Part shown: piece after piece, positions 59,485 to 64,000 of the stretch
Numbering within the stretch: position 1 is the first letter of the stretch
Layout: the number at the start of each line of letters is the position of its first letter
Assembly (NCBI GenBank): GCA_038503065.1
Contig: JBCAMK010000004.1
Coordinates: 231,001 to 295,000 of the forward strand
Length of the DNA stretch: 64,000 nt
Source: Paragyromitra xinjiangensis
Taxonomy: Eukaryota; Ascomycota; Pezizomycetes; Pezizales; Discinaceae
Reading direction: 5' to 3'
Program-made: the position numbers and the translations under genes
Notes under the pieces: generated by a model
What the model saw: only the letters and a program-made list of their open reading frames with translations
The model's database searches: none
What the model was told of the DNA's origin: nothing

Positions 59485-59749
59485 TTGAGATGTGTCAGCG
59501 TGAGGACGAAGACAGGGAATGCGGCAGTGAAGGGGATATCGGAAACGATGGTATGATCGAAGATTCTGGTCATGGCGAAGATGTGGCGGACGTTTCGTTA
59601 GATATGACGGAAATGATGAAGGAATTGACTTCTGCGACCGACCTGCCCTACACCTCTTCCCCGGGAGTGGTATATAAGCAAAAAGCCGGGTCTGCGTCCA
59701 GTCGCGCCTAGAGCAGTAGGCGCACTAGGCACACTGGGCTCGGATTTTT

Positions 59750-59910
59750 TTAGGCACTGCGTTAGACGCATCGTCTAGTATGGCGTATGTTTGGGCGGCA
59801 TTGGGCGCATTAGACGTACGATGTCACGCTGCTTGTCACGCTGCTTTATATGGAACTAATAGTCTATTCTGCTCTATGTACATTTACGACGCAATTCCAC
59901 CCATTGTCTT
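59750..59910 (+). pseudogene. Possible collagen-gene C-terminal fragment
   Basis: The frame at 59780 reads YVWAALGALDVRCHAACHAAL, which has the same spacing of Trp, Gly-Ala-Leu, Val, Cys and Ala-Leu as the end of locus A (MWSTYGALRVACQGAYEAL). No collagen triplets remain upstream. A weak match, noted because it lies downstream of X3, where a collagen gene would be expected. Confidence 0.3.
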
Positions 59911-59929
59911 GCTTCCGCTGTTGATCCAA

Positions 59930-60215
59930 CTGCCTCCGAATCGACTGCTGGATAGACTCCGAATTGGCTGTTCCTGAGCCTCTGAATTGACCCCGAATTG
60001 ACTCCAAATCGACTGTTTCTAAGCCTCCGAATCCTGCTGAATTGACTGCTGAATAGGCTCCAAATCCACTGCTGAATAGACTCCGAATTGACTCCTGAAT
60101 TGACTCCGGATCGGCTGTTTCTAAACCTCTGAATTGACTGCTGAATTGACTGCTAAATTGACTCCGAATTGACTTCGAATCGGCTGTTTCTGGGCCTCCG
60201 ACTCGGAATCGACTG
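59930..60215. repeat. Degenerate minisatellite, 12-bp-type unit
   Basis: Many imperfect copies of words such as CTGAATTGACTC and CCGAATCGACTG follow each other, with the phrase CGGCTGTTTCTAAGCCTC recurring three to four times as a longer-period unit. Confidence 0.7.
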
Positions 60216-60469
60216 CTGAATATACTCTATAGCACAGTATGTTAGCACGGTTGACTGACGTGTAAGAGGTGGGGATTGGAAAGGTGAGGCGAGCGGGAGG
60301 TGGAGAGGTGGGAGGCGAGCAGGAGGTGGGGTGTGTGGTTGATATAAGGGAATTGCTGGCGGAAGGCGCGTGTGAGGTCATAATGAGCCTAGGAGGGTCG
60401 GGTAACCGAGGGTTAGGGTTTCGACTTGGCTGAATTTGCGACCAGGAGACAGTATATGGGCGCATGGGG

Positions 60470-60780
60470 GCGTGTGAGCGTATGTGGGCGCATGGGCGTA
60501 TGGACGTGGTAGGGTGAGCAATAGAGCAAGCGTATGGGCGTACTAGACGTAGATCCATGCTGAGGCGAGCAATAGAGCGATCATATGGACGTACTGGGCG
60601 TACGGACGTACATACTAGGGCGTGCGATAGAGCAGGCGTATGAGCGTACTAGGCGTATAAACTTACTGGGGCGTGCAATAGAGCAGGCGTAAGAGCGTAC
60701 TAGGCGTACGAACGTGCTGGGGCGAGCAATAGAGCCAACGTATGGGCGTACTAGACGTACGGAGGCAGCTGGACGCAGGT
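60470..60780. repeat. Minisatellite with 51-bp unit
   Basis: At least four units of about 51-54 bp start with GAGCAATAGAGC or GTGCAATAGAGC and contain GGGCGTACTAGACGTAC. Because the unit is a multiple of three, the minus strand gives an apparent 17-residue repeat (SIARPSTFVRLVRSYAC); I regard that as a by-product. Confidence 0.75.
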
Positions 60781-60970
60781 AGGCGTGCTGAGCTTCGGAA
60801 GCTCGCCCAGGCGCTTGCCCAGACGCCCAGGCGCGCAACCCTTTTTGCTGATGACTGATTTCTAATGATTTGAAGAAGTTAGCGAGCGCTGCGTCGGGGT
60901 TGATTGTTTTGATCTTTGCCCAACATCAGCAAGAACAAAAAATTGGCTATTTGAGATTGGGATTATGTTT

Positions 60971-61106
60971 TTACCTCTGTGACCTATTTGGCCCTCTGTG
61001 ACCTCTGCAGAGGAAAATATCAAAATTTCCTCGGAAACTACCACAGAGAAATGTTGACCTCTGCAGAGGCTACAGAGGTGATATAGAGGTCAAATAGGCC
61101 ACAGAG
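60971..61106. repeat. Imperfect foldback sequence
   Basis: CTCTGTGACCTATTTGG..GACCTCTGCAGAGG (60971-61013) is mirrored by CCTCTGCAGAGG..AGGTCAAATAGGCCACAGAG (61058-61106). The arms of about 45 bp could form a hairpin with a short loop. No target duplication was recognised. Confidence 0.6.
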
Positions 61107-61329
61107 CCCAAATATCCCACAGAGGAATGTCGTTTGTTTTTGCTGATGAACTAGGGTGCGACTGTAGGAGTGACCTTATATTGACGTTTTTGGGATAGGT
61201 ATGAAGACTTTGAGTACGAGGTGTTAGTTGGATGGCTTTTGTATTGTATATTTTGATATTATAAAAATATTATTTATTATTTCATCAGTACGAAGAATTA
61301 AACTTTCAAATTTGGTTACGTTCTTTATT

Positions 61330-62067
61330 CTACGAACCAATGGGGCGGTCAATTTAAAACAATTCCATAATTTTAAGGACACGATAATCTAGAATGAGTG
61401 ATAGTTCCAAGAGCTTGGTTTTACCTATGTCAGTTTCACCTATGACCTAGAGGGCTCTTTTTCGTCCTTTGTGTCTGTTTTCGATGTAAAGCTCTTCGAA
61501 TTCCTTGATGCTGGCGAATCTTTTCCAGGGTTTGGGGTTTATGACGAAACATGGCTCTTCTTCAAAATCTGCGCTCGGGAAGACTTTATTCATGCCATTT
61601 TTTATTTTATCTCTTTTGAGTAGCCATGTTTTGGGGTCGACTCTTTTGGTTTTGTCGAGCATGGCTTTTTGGTTGAGGAGTCGACAACGTCGTGCCAGAA
61701 TGTTCTTAAATGTTGTCCGACTTTCTCAGCGCATAGATCATTGAACGCAAAGTCAGCTTCCTCAAAGGTGCTACCTCTAGTTATTCCCTTTCCAGGTTTG
61801 GGGGGCTCGTTGCACTTGTTGATGTAGTGCCAACAAGTGTCGAGCTATGTTAGTGTGGAACGTAGTGCCGTCGATTTTAATGTCGTACTTTCGCTGGGCG
61901 GTTTTGCCCTTGATGCAACAATGCTTTTTGGTGTGAGGATTGATTCCCAGGTCGACCAGTACGTGGAAGTGAGGGACTGGGTGTAGTTCTCGGCCGTTTT
62001 CGTCCACTTTAGGCTCGCGGTATTCTCTTGTAGCGAACCAACGAGTAGGTGGGTGGGTCCATTTCAT
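61330..62067 (-). pseudogene. Endogenous, decayed Rep gene of a circular ssDNA (genomovirus/geminivirus-type) virus
   Basis: On the minus strand, 62067-61777 carries the HUH endonuclease metal motif in PHFHVLVDLG and a following block with FHTNIA; 61662-61447 carries the linker leading to the helicase; and after a TAG at the end of that frame a Walker A motif (GETDIGKT) lies at about 61410. The order matches Rep proteins of CRESS-DNA viruses: endonuclease, linker, SF3 helicase. It is broken by at least one frame change between about 61780 and 61660, by the TAG before Walker A, and by truncation soon after it; the N-terminal rolling-circle motif I is also missing. The family includes fungal genomoviruses and plant geminiviruses; the remnant does not say which. 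It is a fossil with no coding capacity. Confidence 0.7.
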
Positions 62068-62452
62068 ATATCTAGTCGTGAATCTGTTGCAGTTATCCGG
62101 GATGGATTGATGAGTACAATTAATTATGGAGAGGTGTATGCTCGCCGATATACTTGTGGGGAGTGTCGAGTCTTTGTTTGGTTTTATTGGTTTTTTTTCT
62201 TTTCTTGTGGTTGTTTTTTTTTTGGCTTTTGTTTTCTGACGAAGATTTTTGTGACGCGTCGAGAAGGTGGGGTGGCGGAGGGTTGTGATTTGCTTACTTG
62301 CTTTTTTTGGATTATAAAGTGGGTGGTTTCGCCCAGTTCTGGTTGTCGTGTTGACTGTTCTCCGTTTTTGTTTGCTTGTCGTTATTTCATCGTCGCAACT
62401 ATTCGATCGACGACGATTATATTATTGGATTTATCGATAGCTATAGATGTAG

Positions 62453-64000
62453 ATGCCTTTCTTTGATGAGAATGATCCCTTTACGTGGCCGGCGAGATTC
62501 AGACCGCATAGGGTGGTGGGTCATTTGTGCTGGCCCGCTCGTTGCCCGGATGAGTATAGTCCTCATAGCTCTCCGACACACGTTTGTAGCTACGTTTGTG
62601 AGGAATCTGTTCATAAGGGCGAGCCTCCTCCGGATAGACATGTTTGCTCTTCGGATTGTTTTCCAGGGGGTAAGTCTTTTTCGTACTCTTTTTGCTTATT
62701 CAATTCTTGTGAGATCGATAATTCTAATGCTAGATGGTTAGATAAGCTACCGGTAGAGGTTCTGAGGTGGATGGTGGAAAGGGTTCTAGCACATCTAAAC
62801 CTTCCAATGCAGCGGGTGGATCAGGTGTTGGAGGCGGTTCAGGCGATTCCGTTTCCGGCGGGGTTGGGGCTGAGGGAGAAGGATCAGGAACTGGAACCGG
62901 AACCAGACCAGATGGAGGTGACAGGGGAGGGGGAACTGTCGGCACTGGAGATAAGAGCCAGCAAGGTGAGCGGGGCGAGCGGGGAGTCTGGTAAGTTTTC
63001 TTGCGCCGGGGTAGTTTGTTGGTTGTTTTGTTTATCTGACGTTTGTAGGGCCACAGGGTGTTGCGGGTGTACCTGGCCGGGACGGGAAGAATGGGAAGGA
63101 TGGTAAAGAGAGTTCGAAGGGGTCGGTCTAGCTATGTTTAACTGATATGAATTCCATGATACTTCTCTCATTTTTTTCTTGTTGAAATGTTCTTGTCCGG
63201 GATCGGGCGGAAGTTTACTTTTGAGGATAGTAAAGATGGTGTCTCGGCCACTCCAGCTGTTAGTCTCGAGTCTTTTCAGAAGCTGGAGGGTGACATTGAG
63301 TCTCTCCGCTCAATGATTGAGAAGCTTTTGGCAATGCCTCAGGCTCTGGGTCCGAGAGGTGAACGAGGTGAAACAGGCTTGACGGGCTCGAAGGGGGATG
63401 CTAGAGCGAAATGGTGGGTGCTATTTACCCCAATTAAATTTTTTTTGTAAAGTTGGTTAATGGAATTTGGTTGCAGTAAATGAGGTGTTCCTGGTGTTCC
63501 TGGTGTTCCTGGTCGTGATGGCGTGGATGGTAAGAGCGGTATAAATGGGAGGAATGGTAGGGACGGTGTGAACGGGAAGGACGGTGTGGATGGGAGGGAT
63601 GGTAGACCTGGTGTGTAGGGAGAAAGGGGTGAGAAGGGGGATAAAGGGCCTGTCGTGAATGAGTCTAGTCTGATGAAGCGAGTCGAAGAGTAGGAGGCGA
63701 AGGTTAAAGCACTGGAGGCTAGGTAGTTTTGAGATCCGTTCAGGCGATTGAATTTTTTCTGATTTGTGCTTGTTGTCTACGTAGATCAGTATCGACCGCA
63801 GCAGAGGTTTCGTCCTTGGGGGTGCGATTGCTTGCCTCCGAGAAGGAGGCGGAAAGGTACAAGAGGTTGTGGCTCGAAGACAGGAGTACTGTGTCGGTTC
63901 TTTCGAGTGGGTTGAGCAGGGCCAGATCCAGTATAAGGGCCTTGAATGCATTGTTCATGGAGGCGTGGGCATACTGGTTACCTCTGCGTGTGGGGGGGGG
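62453..64000 (+). pseudogene. Cys/His-module collagen-like gene, cut by the window end (locus C)
   Basis: Exon 1 (62453-62669, ATG, 217 nt, same length as in locus B) encodes FTWPARFRPHRVVGHLCWPA, HVCSYVCEESVH and HVCSSDCFPGG. The intron 62670-62741 is set by homology (acceptor GGTTAG), giving DKLPVEVLRWMVERVLAHLN and an acidic linker. A phase-1 donor at 62990/62991 leads to exon 3 (63049 on): GPQGVAGVPGRDGKNGKDG. A helical exon (SLESFQKLEGDIESLRSMIE) matches locus B, then more triplets (GPRGERGETGLTG; GVPGVPGVPGRDGVDG..). Two in-frame TAGs (63616-63618, 63691-63693) interrupt the later part, both where Gln would be natural. After a GTAG donor near 63723 another helix (AEVSSLGVRLLASEKEAE) runs on beyond the window. 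The 5' half is intact and the 3' half damaged. Confidence 0.68.

Larger units (their letters stand above)
57220..59711 (+). pseudogene. Gene X copy X3, interrupted by a retroposon
   Basis: The left piece reads SLHHSECARFEMCQ up to 57284, and the right piece, from 59499, reads REDEDRECGSEGDIGNDGMI and then EDSGHGEDVADVSLDMTEMM. Placed end to end they are in frame and match the X1 tail (HSECDGFDVCQ followed by acidic residues). Between them lies a 2.2-kb insertion with a duplicated target. The frame after the tail runs to TAG at 59709. The 5' body seen in X2 is not recognisable here. Confidence 0.72.

Noticed and set aside
60581..60838. Minus-strand frame with a 17-residue repeat
   Set aside because: The repeat is the 51-bp minisatellite read as protein; its neighbour frame shows the same effect and no gene context supports it.
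44778..64000. Alternative genetic code (TAG read as Gln) in the collagen cluster
   Set aside because: Real genes in the same window use TAG as stop, several breaks are indels rather than stops, and Trp-to-TAG also occurs; decay explains the data better.
44778..64000. Whole cluster as an integrated giant virus or phage tail-fibre region
   Set aside because: The collagen-like genes contain many spliceosomal introns and are surrounded by fungal SINEs and MITEs; no viral structural or polymerase genes accompany them apart from the unrelated Rep fossil.
1..64000. CRISPR array or bacterial operon structure
   Set aside because: No regularly spaced identical repeats with unique spacers; gene structure is eukaryotic throughout.

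Overview
The window looks like nuclear DNA of a filamentous ascomycete (Pezizomycotina). Genes carry short spliceosomal introns (about 49-100 nt, GT..AG, with CTAAC/CTGAC-type branch sites), intergenic DNA is AT-rich, and the gene content is typical of moulds: a chitin deacetylase with a chitin-binding domain, a two-repeat DUF3433 membrane protein, biotin synthase, and fungal homologues of SWS1, XRCC2 and MBD4. I cannot name the species. Exon coordinates were worked out by eye from frame, splice signals and family motifs.

Layout. 1-8.5 kb: gene-poor and AT-rich, with two Mutator-like miniature elements that have 9-bp target duplications. 8.5-22 kb: a MARVEL-like membrane protein, a chitin deacetylase (seven exons), a GPI-anchored Cys-rich protein, a collagen-like protein, and one large DUF3433 protein that appears at first as two separate open frames. 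22.6-43.7 kb: a region rich in DNA-repair genes. An RPA70N-domain protein and an SWS1/ZSWIM7 homologue are divergent and share about 190 bp of upstream DNA. Next come a large Lys/Glu-rich nuclear-type protein of unknown function, an intron-containing tRNA-Leu, biotin synthase, a decayed intradiol dioxygenase, an XRCC2/Rlp1 homologue, and an MBD4-like thymine glycosylase.

44-64 kb: an accessory region full of small transposons, and the most unusual part of the window. It holds a cluster of collagen-like (Gly-X-Y) genes and pseudogenes. Three of them begin with the same Cys/His-rich module, which I do not recognise: three tandem units of the form H-x-C..C..H, closed by Cys-Phe. It is followed by a phase-1 intron, a short conserved LP..Y.RWV helix, collagen exons whose introns split glycine codons, and coiled coils. 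Two collagen genes lie directly downstream of a second repeated gene ('X', acidic Cys-rich tail). Many copies are broken by indels in G or C runs and by TAG stops.

The same region contains at least four TA-flanked MITEs, a tRNA-derived SINE with a 14-bp target duplication, a 2.2-kb retroposon inserted into the third X gene with a 14-bp duplication, a shorter retroposon sharing its 3' end, two minisatellites, a foldback sequence, and a decayed replication-initiator (Rep) gene of circular ssDNA viruses. The picture is of a fast-evolving, partly decaying collagen-like family expanding by tandem duplication in a transposon-rich block beside a conserved housekeeping and repair block.
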